Below are positions 14,667 through 23,607 of a stretch of 64,000 bases of DNA, one piece after another. Both the position numbers and the translations under genes were made by a program. The notes below the pieces were generated by a model. It was not told the origin of the DNA. It searched no databases and worked only from the letters and a program-made list of their open reading frames with translations. Numbering within the stretch: the first letter of the stretch is position 1; each line of letters begins with the position of its first letter. Origin of the DNA: Pygmaiobacter massiliensis. Its GTDB lineage: Bacteria; Bacillota; Clostridia; Oscillospirales; Ruminococcaceae. The stretch is taken from assembly GCA_022778585.1 (NCBI GenBank), contig JALFTI010000010.1:225495-289494 (forward strand), in the 5' to 3' direction.

Positions 14667-16762
14667 TACGGTGCTTCACCCTCCATTCTGCGCCAGCATT
14701 CTCCCGGGCGCACACTTAACAAAAGGTCTTCCCCTTCCACAAAACACTGGGCACCTTCTGCCCCGGCCGCCCACTCGCCATTGGCGGCATTGGAAAACAG
14801 CGTTTCACACAAAAGGCCTTCCGGTTCTACCCGTCCTGCCAGGAATGCTGAAAAAGATGAATGATCTGCCAACTTTACCCTGCCGTCAGAAGTGCCAAAC
14901 ACAATGCCGCCTATATCCAAATAGGCAATTCGTCCATTTTCCTGCTGTTCAATGGTAATTATTATACCATCAAACGGTGTAAATGTAACGCCCGTTAAAA
15001 CATCCCGCGCAGGTTTACAGCTGGTGACCGGTTCATACAGTTTGAGAACAGGCGTTTGACTTTGTGCACTGGAAAGATCACAAAACAAGGTAATTTGTTC
15101 TACCCCATGCGCTTCCAGCCAGTTTTCCAGGTAATCTGCCGACTGACCATTCGCAGACCAGAGAACAACTGCCTCCCCACTGCGCATGGCCACTACGGAA
15201 GGCCGGGTGGTACTGCCGACCAACGCTACCTGTACCGTGCCGGCAGACGCAAGTGTTCCAAACAAAACGCCCGCACCGGCCAGCCAAACAGCTGCCGCCA
15301 CTGCAGTTTTAAAACAGCGGCGCCGGCAAAAGAAAACCAAAGCTGCAACCACAACTGCACAACACAAAAGCGGGTAGGTTCCGTGCAGCCACGCCCTGCC
15401 GCCAGGCAAGGCGGCAAACCAGGCTGCAACCTGATTTTGCCAGCGCGCCACTACACCGCAGATTGCCAGAAATACCCGGGCAGGCAAGCGTAGGAAGGGA
15501 ACTTGCCACAAAAGACAGCCGGCTAACCCGCACCCCAGTTCAAATGGCAAAAGCGGAATAGTAAAAAGGCCCGATAATACCGACCATATCGTCAGCTGAG
15601 TCCCCACCAAAATGCTGGCAGGTATTATTGCAACCTGAGCCGATACCGACATAAAAAACATCTGTCCCACATCAAACAGCTTTTCTTTCCAAAGGGGAAC
15701 AGCGTCTTCGCCAGACCAAAGCCTGCTTGTAACCTTTTCGTCCCAAAACCACACAGCCCACAATACGCCGGCAGTAGCACTGGCCGAAAGCAATAAACTT
15801 GCACTGCCGGCTGCACCCGGCTGAACAACCGTTATGACAAAGAGCGCTGTCCCAAGCCCGGTTGCACCATCGGAATCTGCATAGACACATTTTGCCAAAA
15901 GCGCCAGAACAAACATACACCCTGCCCTTAGTACAGAGTTGGCCATTCCGGTAAAAGAGGCATACAACACAACCATTGCTATGCCCAATACCGCACCCAA
16001 ATGCCTGCACCGTTTGGGTACCAATGCCATAATAGTGCCGCATACCACCGAAAGGTGCATTCCGCTGACCGCCAAAAGATGGGAAAGCCCCGACAACCGA
16101 TAACTGCGAGTGAGATGATCCGTCAAGGCAGACTTATCCCCGGTACATACGGCAGCCGCCGTGCGGCCTGCATCTGCGCCGATTAATGCACGAAGCACCG
16201 AGCTGGATTTTTGCTGCAGCTGTACCAGAAAGCTTTGGACAGAATGTTGATGCCCCACAAAAGAAAGCGGGCCAGCAGCATAGCCGTAAAGTGCAACGCC
16301 CTGCTCTCTGCCGTAGCGGCCGGCGTCGGTCAAAGCAAGGGTCGTATCAATTACATCGCCTGCCTCGCAGGCCTCCAGTCCCCAAACCGTAATGTCAAGC
16401 GGCGTATTTTGCACCTCGTCTTCTATTTCAAACACCTTCAGATCGGTGCGGCTGCTGTCATCATTCCAGCTGACCCGTTCCACCAATGCCTTTACCGAAA
16501 CAGTCTGCCCGGCCCAAGAAAGCTGACGGTCCAAAACAGTACGGTACCATGCAAACCTTGCACAGGCCAAAAGACCGGCTGCAGCGCACAAAAGTGCGGC
16601 CAGTTTTGTGGCGCTTTTAGGATTTCGAAACAGGAAACAGCCAAAGATAACGGTTCCCGCCGCAAAACAAACTGCCGCAAGCGGCAAAGCCTGCGGCAGT
16701 TCGTTTAAAACCAGCAGCACCACAAACCATGAAAAACAAAACACGGCAAGCGGCCTTTTCAT
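14666..16762 (-). CDS. comEC: ComEC/Rec2-type DNA uptake channel with degenerate C-terminal domain
   Basis: Membrane channel for single-stranded DNA entry in natural transformation. The 698-residue product has an N-terminal helix pair, a DUF4131-like outer domain (about 30-190) and the Competence domain with YRLSGLSHLLAVSGMHLSVV (near 215-235) and some ten membrane helices. In Bacillus the end is a metallo-beta-lactamase domain. Here the matching part (from about residue 520, VALVGSTTRPSVVAMRSGEA) has no HxHxDH and no other metal ligands, so the nuclease-like domain is degenerate. The gene follows apt by 72 bases with a GCCCGG/CCGGGC hairpin between. Confidence 0.9.
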   Translation of the reverse strand: MKRPLAVFCFSWFVVLLVLNELPQALPLAAVCFAAGTVIFGCFLFRNPKSATKLAALLCAAAGLLACARFAWYRTVLDRQLSWAGQTVSVKALVERVSWNDDSSRTDLKVFEIEDEVQNTPLDITVWGLEACEAGDVIDTTLALTDAGRYGREQGVALYGYAAGPLSFVGHQHSVQSFLVQLQQKSSSVLRALIGADAGRTAAAVCTGDKSALTDHLTRSYRLSGLSHLLAVSGMHLSVVCGTIMALVPKRCRHLGAVLGIAMVVLYASFTGMANSVLRAGCMFVLALLAKCVYADSDGATGLGTALFVITVVQPGAAGSASLLLSASATAGVLWAVWFWDEKVTSRLWSGEDAVPLWKEKLFDVGQMFFMSVSAQVAIIPASILVGTQLTIWSVLSGLFTIPLLPFELGCGLAGCLLWQVPFLRLPARVFLAICGVVARWQNQVAAWFAALPGGRAWLHGTYPLLCCAVVVAALVFFCRRRCFKTAVAAAVWLAGAGVLFGTLASAGTVQVALVGSTTRPSVVAMRSGEAVVLWSANGQSADYLENWLEAHGVEQITLFCDLSSAQSQTPVLKLYEPVTSCKPARDVLTGVTFTPFDGIIITIEQQENGRIAYLDIGGIVFGTSDGRVKLADHSSFSAFLAGRVEPEGLLCETLFSNAANGEWAAGAEGAQCFVEGEDLLLSVRPGECWRRMEGEAP

Positions 16763-16834
16763 CTGGTCCTCCCATCAGCCCGGCACAAACCGGGCAGCTT
16801 TTCGCCAAGCTGTTACAAACAGCCTTTTAAGCGT

Positions 16835-17374
16835 TTACTTAAAAAACAAGGGCAGCGGCTCCAGGAAAATAATATCCTTGCGCTCGGCAGCATCGCCTTC
16901 CGCCAGCACCGCCGCTTTGCCCACCACCTGGGCGCTGCTGTGGGCCACCAGTTCTTCCAACGCATGCAAGCTTCCGCCCGTGCTGATCACATCATCCACA
17001 ATCAGCACCCGCTTACCATTCATGCTTTCCAGGTCCTTACGGTCAATTACCAGGCGCTGACCGCCTTCGGTGGTGATGGATTTGTCCTCTACGATCACCG
17101 CCTCGCTCATGTAAAGTTTTGGACCTTTGCGGGCCGGAATATAGTTTTTATTGCTTTGGCGGGCCATTTCGTAGGCAAGCGGAATGCCTTTCGCTTCTGC
17201 CGTTACGATCAGGTCAAATTCCGGGCACTTTTCCAAAAGGGCTTTGGCGCAGGCCACAGTCAGTTCCACATCGCTGAACATGACGAAAGCGGCAATGTCC
17301 ATATGCTCGTTTACCGGGCAGATAGGCAGCTGCCTGGTCAGGCCTGCCACCTTCAATTCATAGGTTTTTCCCAT
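16835..17374 (-). CDS. apt: Adenine phosphoribosyltransferase-type enzyme
   Basis: Purine salvage enzyme joining a base to PRPP. The 179-residue product has the PRPP loop KRVLIVDDVISTGGSL (residues 121-136) and the Apt-like LIVTAEAKGIPLAYEMARQ and PARKGPKLYMSE. The start at 17374 (MGKTYELKV) follows AAGGAG by six bases; the longer frame at 17398 has none. Apt or a related xanthine/guanine enzyme cannot be fully separated by eye. Operon neighbours are HIT (before) and comEC (after). Confidence 0.85.
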   Translation of the reverse strand: MGKTYELKVAGLTRQLPICPVNEHMDIAAFVMFSDVELTVACAKALLEKCPEFDLIVTAEAKGIPLAYEMARQSNKNYIPARKGPKLYMSEAVIVEDKSITTEGGQRLVIDRKDLESMNGKRVLIVDDVISTGGSLHALEELVAHSSAQVVGKAAVLAEGDAAERKDIIFLEPLPLFFK

Positions 17375-17476
17375 TCCAAACTCCTTTCCTGCCGCCAAAC
17401 GGCAGAGCGCAAACCGCAGGTTTTACGGCGGTTTGTTCGTTGCAGATGCTGCAAAACAAATGGGCTTTTTTGCTGT

Positions 17477-17818
17477 TTAGCCCGGCGGCCAAGCTAAACT
17501 GCGTTTTGCCAACACATGAAAATGCAGATGCGGCACGCTTTGGCCGCCGTCCTGCCCTACATTGGAGACAACACGATAGCCGTTTTCCACCCCAAGCTCT
17601 TTGCAAAGCCTGGAAATAGTCGCGAACACATGCCCCAAAAGCGGGCCGTTTTCTTCGGTCAGGGCTGCAGCCGAAGGGATATGCTGCTTTGGAATCACCA
17701 AAAAGTGGACCGGCGCCTGCGGGTCAATATCGTAGAAAGCCAAAATCCGGTCATCTTCAAACAGCTTGTTGGAAGGGATTTCACCCGCCGCAATCTTGCA
17801 AAACAGGCAATCTTCCAT
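17477..17818 (-). CDS. HIT-family nucleotide hydrolase
   Basis: Small nucleotide phosphoramidase or dinucleotide hydrolase of 113 residues, the usual length. Signatures: MEDCLFCKIAAGEIPSNKLF at the N-terminus, DIDPQAPVHFLVIPKQHI, and the histidine triad SVPHLHFHVL (His 97, 99, 101). The start is set at the third in-frame ATG because AAAGGAG lies nine bases before it; two upstream starts lack one. It follows alaS by 58 bases. The physiological substrate is unknown. Confidence 0.92.
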   Translation of the reverse strand: MEDCLFCKIAAGEIPSNKLFEDDRILAFYDIDPQAPVHFLVIPKQHIPSAAALTEENGPLLGHVFATISRLCKELGVENGYRVVSNVGQDGGQSVPHLHFHVLAKRSLAWPPG

Positions 17819-17876
17819 CTGGTTCATCTCCTTTTCCTGTAAGAATGGTATCAGGTCTTCTGCGCACAAAAAACAT

Positions 17877-20540
17877 TCAGTTCAGCAGGCTCTTTACCAG
17901 CTCGGGCACAGCTGCCAGCGCTTCGTCCACCTTGGTAAGGTCGCCCACACCAGCCATGGCAAAGTCGGGTTTACCGCCGCCCTTACCACCGGTTACCGCT
18001 GCTGCAAGCTTTACCAGGTTACCGGCCTTTACGCCGCGGGCCAAAGCACCCTTGCCCACTGCAGCAGCCATATTGCCTTTGCCGTTTGCCTCGCCGCACA
18101 GCACAATTACGCTGTCCGGGGTGGACTCACGGATTTTATCGCACATATCGCGCAGGGTTTGGGTATCGGTACCGCCAAAAAAGGCAGTAAAAATACGAAT
18201 GCCATCCATCTCTTTGGCGTTTTGGAACAGCCCGTCCACCTGCTGGCTGGCTGCAGCTGCCTTTGCCTTCTCCAGCTGGCTGCGCATCTCGCGCAGTTCG
18301 GCATTCAGGCCGGCAATTCGCAGCGGCAGGTCGGTGTATTTGCCAACCTTCAGTTTTTCGCAGGTGTCGTTCAGCAGTTCGGTACGCTCCTCCAGCAGGG
18401 CCAGCACATTGCTTCCGGTCACACCTTCAATACGGCGCACACCGGCGGCCACGCCGGCTTCGGACAAAATTTTAAAGGAGCCCACCATGGCAGTGTTGGA
18501 CACATGGGTACCACCGCAGAACTCGGTGGAATAATCCGATACGCTCACCACCCGGACCATATCGCCGTACTTTTCACCAAACAGAGCCATTGCGCCCTTC
18601 TGCTTTGCTTCCTTAATAGGCAGCACTTCGGTGGTAACCGGAATGGCTTCGAAGATTTTTTCGTTTACCATCTTTTCGACCCGTTCCAGCTCCTCCGGTG
18701 TGACCGGGCCAAAGTGGGTAAAGTCAAACCGCACGCGGGCGCCATCCTCATAGGAACCGGCCTGGTGCACATGCAGCCCCAGCACTTCCCGCAAAGCGGC
18801 CTGCAGCAGGTGGGCCGCCGTGTGGTTGCGGGCGGTAGCCATGCGAACCTTGCGGTCTACAGCTGCCACGATCCGGCTGCCTTTGGTCAAAAGCCCGCTT
18901 TCCAGCACGCAGGTATGCACATAATAGCCCTTGGCGTTCTTTTTGCAGCCCTGCACCCGCAGCTTAACTCCCTCTGCGGTCAGGTAACCCACATCGCCCA
19001 CCTGTCCGCCGGACTCTGCATAAAACGGCGTGGTATCCAGTACCACAAGGACCCCTTCCTTGGGGCCATCGTCGCAACTGACCGCATCGGTCAGGCCATC
19101 TTCGCAGGCCAATGCCACCACGGTAGCGTCACACTCCAGCTGGTCGTAGCCCACAAACACGGTCGGCTCAGCCTCCAGCTCACTGAACAGGTCACTGCTC
19201 CAGCCGGAAATATCCTTGCTCCTGCGGTCGGCACGGGCTGTATCGCGCTGATGGGCAAGTTCCTTCTGGAAGGTATCCTCATCCACCGATACCCCTGCTT
19301 CCGCGGCAATCTCCTTGGTCAGGTCCAGCGGGAAGCCAAAGGTGTCGTGCAGGCGGAAAGCATCCAAGCCGGACAAGACCTTTTCCTTGCCTTCCTGTGC
19401 CGTTTTTTTGATATTTTCCAAAAGGCCGGTGAGGATATTCATGCCCTGGTCAATGGTCTTGTAGAAGCTTTCCTCCTCAGTACCAATAACCTTTTTGATG
19501 TAATCGGCATGCTCAGCCAGTTCCGGATAACCGGCCTTGCTGGCCTCGATTACATTGTCCACCAATTCGGTCAGGAAGGGACGACGGATTCCCAGCAGCC
19601 GGCCATGGCGGGCTGCCCGGCGCAGAAGGCGGCGCAGCACATAGCCGCGGCCCGCGTTGGAAGGCAGAATGCCGTCGCTTACCATAAAGGTAGTGGAACG
19701 GATATGGTCGGTGATCACACGGATAGAGATATCGTCCTTGTGGTTTTGGCCATAGCTCTTGCCGCTGATCTTCTCCACCAGGTTCAGGGTGGAGCGCACG
19801 GTATCTACCTCAAACAGGTTGCCTACCCCCTGCATAACGCAGGCCAGACGCTCGAGCCCCATGCCGGTGTCAATGTTAGGCCGGGCCATGCGGGTATAGG
19901 TACCGGCGCCATCCGAATCAAACTGGCTGAACACCAGATTCCACACTTCCATATACCGGTCACAGTCGCAGCCCACCGCGCAGCCGGGCTTTCCGCAGCC
20001 GTACTCGGGCCCGCGGTCAAAATAGATCTCGCTGCAGGGACCGCACGGACCAGAGCCATGCTCCCAGAAATTGTCCTCTTTGCCAAACCGGACCATATGA
20101 TCTTCGGGAATGCCGATCTGCTTGGTCCAGATATCCCAGGCTTCATCGTCGTCCTGGTAGACCGAAATGTAGAGCTTTTCTGCCGGAATAGCCAATCTGC
20201 CGGTCAAAAATTCCCATGCCCAGGCAATTGCTTCCTTTTTAAAGTAATCCTGGAAGCTGAAGTTGCCCAGCATTTCAAAAAAGGTTCCGTGGCGCGCAGT
20301 AATGCCCACCCGCTCAATATCCGGGGTGCGAATGCACTTTTGGCAGGTGCATACCCTGTGGCGGGGCGGCTCTTCCTCGGCCAAAAACCACTTTTTCATG
20401 GGGGCCATGCCGCTGTTAATCAAAAGCAGGCTGTTGTCGTTTTTCGGCACCAGCGGGAAGCTTTCCAGCCGCAGATGCCCTTTCTCCTCAAAGAAGGACA
20501 AAAACTCCTCCCGCAGTTCGTTCAAGCCGGTCCATTTCAT
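17877..20540 (-). CDS. alaS: Alanyl-tRNA synthetase
   Basis: Charges tRNA-Ala. The 887-residue protein has the class II catalytic part at the N-terminus (KKWFLAEEEPPRHRVCTCQK, FFEMLGNFSFQDYFKKEAI). It also has the editing domain with RNHTAAHLLQAALREVLG and FCGGTHVSNTAMVGSFKILS, and the C-terminal DHHA1 domain ending NFVKLAAAVTGGKGGGKPDF-like (GNLVKLAAAVTGGKGGGKPD). The gene is controlled by an alanine T-box leader and heads an operon that runs through HIT, apt, comEC, holA, the RNase M5-HAD fusion and rlmA. Confidence 0.98.
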   Translation of the reverse strand: MKWTGLNELREEFLSFFEEKGHLRLESFPLVPKNDNSLLLINSGMAPMKKWFLAEEEPPRHRVCTCQKCIRTPDIERVGITARHGTFFEMLGNFSFQDYFKKEAIAWAWEFLTGRLAIPAEKLYISVYQDDDEAWDIWTKQIGIPEDHMVRFGKEDNFWEHGSGPCGPCSEIYFDRGPEYGCGKPGCAVGCDCDRYMEVWNLVFSQFDSDGAGTYTRMARPNIDTGMGLERLACVMQGVGNLFEVDTVRSTLNLVEKISGKSYGQNHKDDISIRVITDHIRSTTFMVSDGILPSNAGRGYVLRRLLRRAARHGRLLGIRRPFLTELVDNVIEASKAGYPELAEHADYIKKVIGTEEESFYKTIDQGMNILTGLLENIKKTAQEGKEKVLSGLDAFRLHDTFGFPLDLTKEIAAEAGVSVDEDTFQKELAHQRDTARADRRSKDISGWSSDLFSELEAEPTVFVGYDQLECDATVVALACEDGLTDAVSCDDGPKEGVLVVLDTTPFYAESGGQVGDVGYLTAEGVKLRVQGCKKNAKGYYVHTCVLESGLLTKGSRIVAAVDRKVRMATARNHTAAHLLQAALREVLGLHVHQAGSYEDGARVRFDFTHFGPVTPEELERVEKMVNEKIFEAIPVTTEVLPIKEAKQKGAMALFGEKYGDMVRVVSVSDYSTEFCGGTHVSNTAMVGSFKILSEAGVAAGVRRIEGVTGSNVLALLEERTELLNDTCEKLKVGKYTDLPLRIAGLNAELREMRSQLEKAKAAAASQQVDGLFQNAKEMDGIRIFTAFFGGTDTQTLRDMCDKIRESTPDSVIVLCGEANGKGNMAAAVGKGALARGVKAGNLVKLAAAVTGGKGGGKPDFAMAGVGDLTKVDEALAAVPELVKSLLN

Positions 20541-20584
20541 CTTTGTTTCACCTGTTCTTTCCTGTTTTCACGGCCAAAAGCCGG

Positions 20585-20829
20585 GCAAAAGATAAGCCTC
20601 CGCCCCGGTAAAGGGACGAAGGCCGTGTATGCTCCGTGGTACCACCCAAATTGCGCCCGCCTTGGCGAACGCCACTCTTTCGCCTTAACGCGGCGGTAAC
20701 GCCCGGTTTTAACGGGGGCTCCAGGGCGGCGCAAACCGGGCAGTTTGGCAAGAACCTTTCAGCTTATGGTCCTCTCTCTGTTGCCTGTGCCGGGTCATTG
20801 ACCCTTTCATTGCCTTTTACTGATTCTAA
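20585..20829 (-). promoter_or_regulatory. T-box riboswitch of alaS
   Basis: The minus strand carries the T-box sequence GGGTGGTACCACGG (20646-20633). A terminator follows, GCCTTCGTCCC / GGGGCGGAGGC (20624-20597), with TTATCTTTT after it. The roughly 180-base Stem I region upstream contains an AGAGAGAGG motif. Uncharged tRNA-Ala should turn the operon on. I did not fix the specifier codon. Confidence 0.93.
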
Positions 20830-20835
20830 TATTTG

Positions 20836-20864
20836 ATTATAGGGGTAAGAAAGCCAAATGTCAA
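20836..20864 (-). promoter_or_regulatory. Promoter of the alaS T-box operon
   Basis: Perfect TTGACA (20864-20859) and TATAAT (20841-20836) with a 17-base spacer. Confidence 0.92.
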
Positions 20865-20935
20865 GAGCGCAAGCTCGCTGTGCCTTCTGCCCGCCGCGTT
20901 AAATAACAAGCCGGGTTCAAGGCTTTTCGGTTCGG

Positions 20936-22339
20936 TTATGCCTCGTCCCCTGCAAAGGCTGCAAAGGCTTTATAGCACATATACACATCCAGTTTGGAGG
21001 CCACCTCACAGGGCGCATGCATGGAAAGCAGCGGCACCCCAATATCCACTACATCAATGTTGCGGTTTGCCACAAACTTGGCTACGGTTCCGCCGCCGCC
21101 TGCATCCACCTTGCCCAGCTCACCTGTTTGCCAGCAAACCTGGTGACGGTCCAAAAGGCTTGTAAAATAGGCCATGGTCTCGGCCGAAGCGTCGGAAGTG
21201 TCGTATTTTCCGCCTGCGCCGGTATATTTGGTTACCACCACACCGTGGCCCAAATAAGCCGTATTGTTCTTTTCCGAAACCGAAGGGAAGGTGGGGTCAA
21301 ACCCGGCATTCACATCGGCCGAAAGGCAGCGGGTATGGGCAATCATCTGCTTATAGGGCACCTTGTCATGTTCGGCCAGGTATTCCAGATACTGGAACAG
21401 AAATTCCGAATTTAAACCGGTATTGCCATCAGAACCGGTCTCTTCCTTATCCGCAAAACAGGTAACCGTGGTATAAGCGGGGGTCTTTGTTGCCAGCTCT
21501 GCCCGCAGGGCTGTGTAAGCACAAACCTTGTCGTCGTGTGCATAGGCCGCAATCATGCTGCGGTCAAGGCCCAAATCGCGCGGTTTATAGGCCGGCACTG
21601 CCTCTATTTCGGCACAAATGAAGTCTTTTTCGGTAATGCCATACTTTTCGTGCAGCAGCTGCAAGGTCAAAAGCTTCACCCGCTCGCTCACCTCTTTGTC
21701 CGGGTAAGGCAGCGAACCGGCTAACAGATTCAGTTCTTCGCCGCCAATCCCCTCCGCCAAGGTGCGCTTATTCTGTTCTCTGCCCAAATGGGGCAGCAGG
21801 TCTGTCACATAAAAAACAGGGTCCTGCTCCTCTTCCCCTATTACAAACGGCTGCACCGTGCCATCCGCTTTGGCGAACACCCCATGCAATGCCAGAGGAA
21901 CCGCCGTCCACTGATATTTGCGAATGCCGCCGTAATAATGGGTTTTAAACAGCGCAAAACCGCCGTCCTCATACAGCGGGTTTGCCTTTAAGTCCAGCCG
22001 CGGCGAATCGATATGGGCGATATTGATATGTACCCCTTCGGCCGCTGTTTTTCTGCCGAAGGTTGTCATCATAAGCGCTTTCCCCCGGTTGGAATAATAC
22101 ACCTTATCACCGGGTTTATAATGGCGGGAAGGGTCAAACGGCGTATAGCCTGCCTGCTCTAATAATTTAATGGCTTCGCAGACAAACTCCCGTTCGGTTT
22201 TGGCTTTACCCAAAAACGCTTTGTACTCCTCACAAAAAGCCTGGCACTCCTCTGTTAATTCGGGAAAGCGCTCCGCAACCGGCTTTCTCACATAACAAAG
22301 CTGCTCGGCTAATTTTTGTCCTTCGGTTTTTTCTTTCAT
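20936..22339 (-). CDS. M18-family aminopeptidase
   Basis: Dinuclear zinc aminopeptidase of 467 residues, probably cytoplasmic. Zinc-site segments are clear: INIAHIDSPRLDLKANPLYE (first His), VTCFADKEETGSDGNTG (Asp-Glu-Glu), and a late VDIGVPLLSMHAPCEVAS (last His). The CIAYAHDDKVCAYTALRAE-like segment (IAAYAHDDKVCAYTALRAEL) carries a bridging Asp. The start at 22339 (MKEKTEGQ) follows AAAGGAAAG; an upstream in-frame ATG at 22369 lacks one. It lies 93 bases after the transglycosylase gene. Bacterial M18 enzymes prefer acidic or hydrophobic N-terminal residues; which applies is unknown. Confidence 0.92.
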   Translation of the reverse strand: MKEKTEGQKLAEQLCYVRKPVAERFPELTEECQAFCEEYKAFLGKAKTEREFVCEAIKLLEQAGYTPFDPSRHYKPGDKVYYSNRGKALMMTTFGRKTAAEGVHINIAHIDSPRLDLKANPLYEDGGFALFKTHYYGGIRKYQWTAVPLALHGVFAKADGTVQPFVIGEEEQDPVFYVTDLLPHLGREQNKRTLAEGIGGEELNLLAGSLPYPDKEVSERVKLLTLQLLHEKYGITEKDFICAEIEAVPAYKPRDLGLDRSMIAAYAHDDKVCAYTALRAELATKTPAYTTVTCFADKEETGSDGNTGLNSEFLFQYLEYLAEHDKVPYKQMIAHTRCLSADVNAGFDPTFPSVSEKNNTAYLGHGVVVTKYTGAGGKYDTSDASAETMAYFTSLLDRHQVCWQTGELGKVDAGGGGTVAKFVANRNIDVVDIGVPLLSMHAPCEVASKLDVYMCYKAFAAFAGDEA

Positions 22340-22432
22340 ACGGCATCTTTCCTTTCCGGTTCTTTTCATTTTGGGGTATGCGCTGCGCAAGCTGCAAAAC
22401 GCCCGCACCTTTGCTTTGGGCGTCCCTGTCTG

Positions 22433-23035
22433 CTATTCCAGATACAGCCGGCTGTAACGCGTATAGGCCCGTTCCACTTTAAACACATACAAATTCATCT
22501 GTTGGTATGGGAACTTACTAAGTGTATTTTCACTGGCAGCGTATTCTTCCTGGCTTAAAAGTTCATCTACGGTGCCCCAACCGCTGTGGTAGGCGGCCGC
22601 CGCTGTGGCTAAATCGCCATACCGCTGCATACAGCGCGACAGATAATACGCCCCAAACCGAATATTCGTATCCGGGTCATATAAATCGTCGAAGGTAACG
22701 CTTTCCTCGGGCGCTATCTGCGTTTTGATCCAGTCGAATGTTTCTTCTGTAATCTGCATCAGCCCCCGCGCGCCCACACCAGATTCTGCCCTGGGGCGAA
22801 ATTTGCTCTCGGTATGGATAATAGCATAGACCGCAACGGGATCCACACCGTATGCCTCAGACCAATACTCCACCTGCTGGCTGTATTGTTTAGGGTAGAT
22901 GGCCCTGCCGATGGTTTTGGCACAAAATGGGAAAGCTGCCAAAGCAACCAGCAGCAACGCCGCCAGGCAAAGTGCCAACTGACGGCGTCTCACAGCCCGC
23001 TTTTCATCATATCCAGTATTTCTTTCGCTTTGCAC
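22433..23035 (-). CDS. Soluble lytic murein transglycosylase-like protein
   Basis: Cleaves peptidoglycan glycan strands. The 200-residue product has an N-terminal membrane anchor at about 19-37 and one SLT domain. The catalytic Glu 76 lies in AIIHTESKFRPRAESGVGAR, followed by GLMQITEETFDWI and the YYLSRCMQRYGDLATAAAAY helix. The start is a GTG at 23035 with GAGGAG five bases before it, inside the end of coaE (46-base overlap, different frame), so translation is coupled. Pairing of coaE with a transglycosylase is seen in other Clostridia. Confidence 0.9.
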   Translation of the reverse strand: MQSERNTGYDEKRAVRRRQLALCLAALLLVALAAFPFCAKTIGRAIYPKQYSQQVEYWSEAYGVDPVAVYAIIHTESKFRPRAESGVGARGLMQITEETFDWIKTQIAPEESVTFDDLYDPDTNIRFGAYYLSRCMQRYGDLATAAAAYHSGWGTVDELLSQEEYAASENTLSKFPYQQMNLYVFKVERAYTRYSRLYLE

Positions 23036-23589
23036 AAAAGCTCCTCTCGGTCTGATCTATTTTGTAAGCACAGGTCCGCAGCCTGTGCCATCTGTTCATT
23101 CGTCCATTGGCGGTCCAGCCGCTGGCTTGCCTCCTCCAGGCTGATCTGATCTCTCTGTGCAATGCGGGCCAGTTGAGTCTTTCGGTCTGCCAAAACCACA
23201 ATAACCTGATCGCACAGCGACTGAAACGGCGTTCCCAGAATGATTGCGCCATCCAGGAATGCGAGCTTTTCTCCCCGGTCCGCACAGGCCTTTTTTTGCC
23301 TTTGCACCTCGGCCAGAATCAGCGGGGTGGTCACACGGGTTAATTTTTGCCGCCCCTCCTCGCTTTCAAAAGCAATGCGGCCCAAACGGCGCCGGCACAA
23401 AGCGCCTGTTTCATCACAAATATCGGGGCCAAATGCCTCTGCCAGCGCTTTTACATATTCGCTTCCCGGCACCGCCAGCTGGCGGCTGATACCGTCTCCG
23501 TCAATTACAGTATAGCCCAGGCTTGCGTAGTAATTCGCCACTGTGCTTTTTCCACTGCCGGAAGAACCGGTAATACCAATAAACTGCAT
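22990..23589 (-). CDS. coaE: Dephospho-CoA kinase
   Basis: Last step of coenzyme A synthesis: phosphorylates the ribose 3'-OH of dephospho-CoA. The 199-residue protein has the P-loop GITGSSGSGKSTVANYYASL (Gly 8 to Thr 16) and the family segment VIDGDGISRQLAVPGSEYVK, then VVLADRKTQLARIAQRDQIS in the lid region. It starts 18 bases after tsaC and overlaps the transglycosylase gene. Confidence 0.95.
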   Translation of the reverse strand: MQFIGITGSSGSGKSTVANYYASLGYTVIDGDGISRQLAVPGSEYVKALAEAFGPDICDETGALCRRRLGRIAFESEEGRQKLTRVTTPLILAEVQRQKKACADRGEKLAFLDGAIILGTPFQSLCDQVIVVLADRKTQLARIAQRDQISLEEASQRLDRQWTNEQMAQAADLCLQNRSDREELLCKAKEILDMMKSGL

Positions 23590-23607
23590 ACCGCAGCCCC
23601 TTCCTTC

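Noticed and set aside
17766..20699. Very long open frame (977 codons) on the plus strand across alaS
   Set aside because: It is antisense to the clearly identified alaS frame, has no ribosome binding site and no recognisable domain; high third-position GC in alaS explains the absence of stops.
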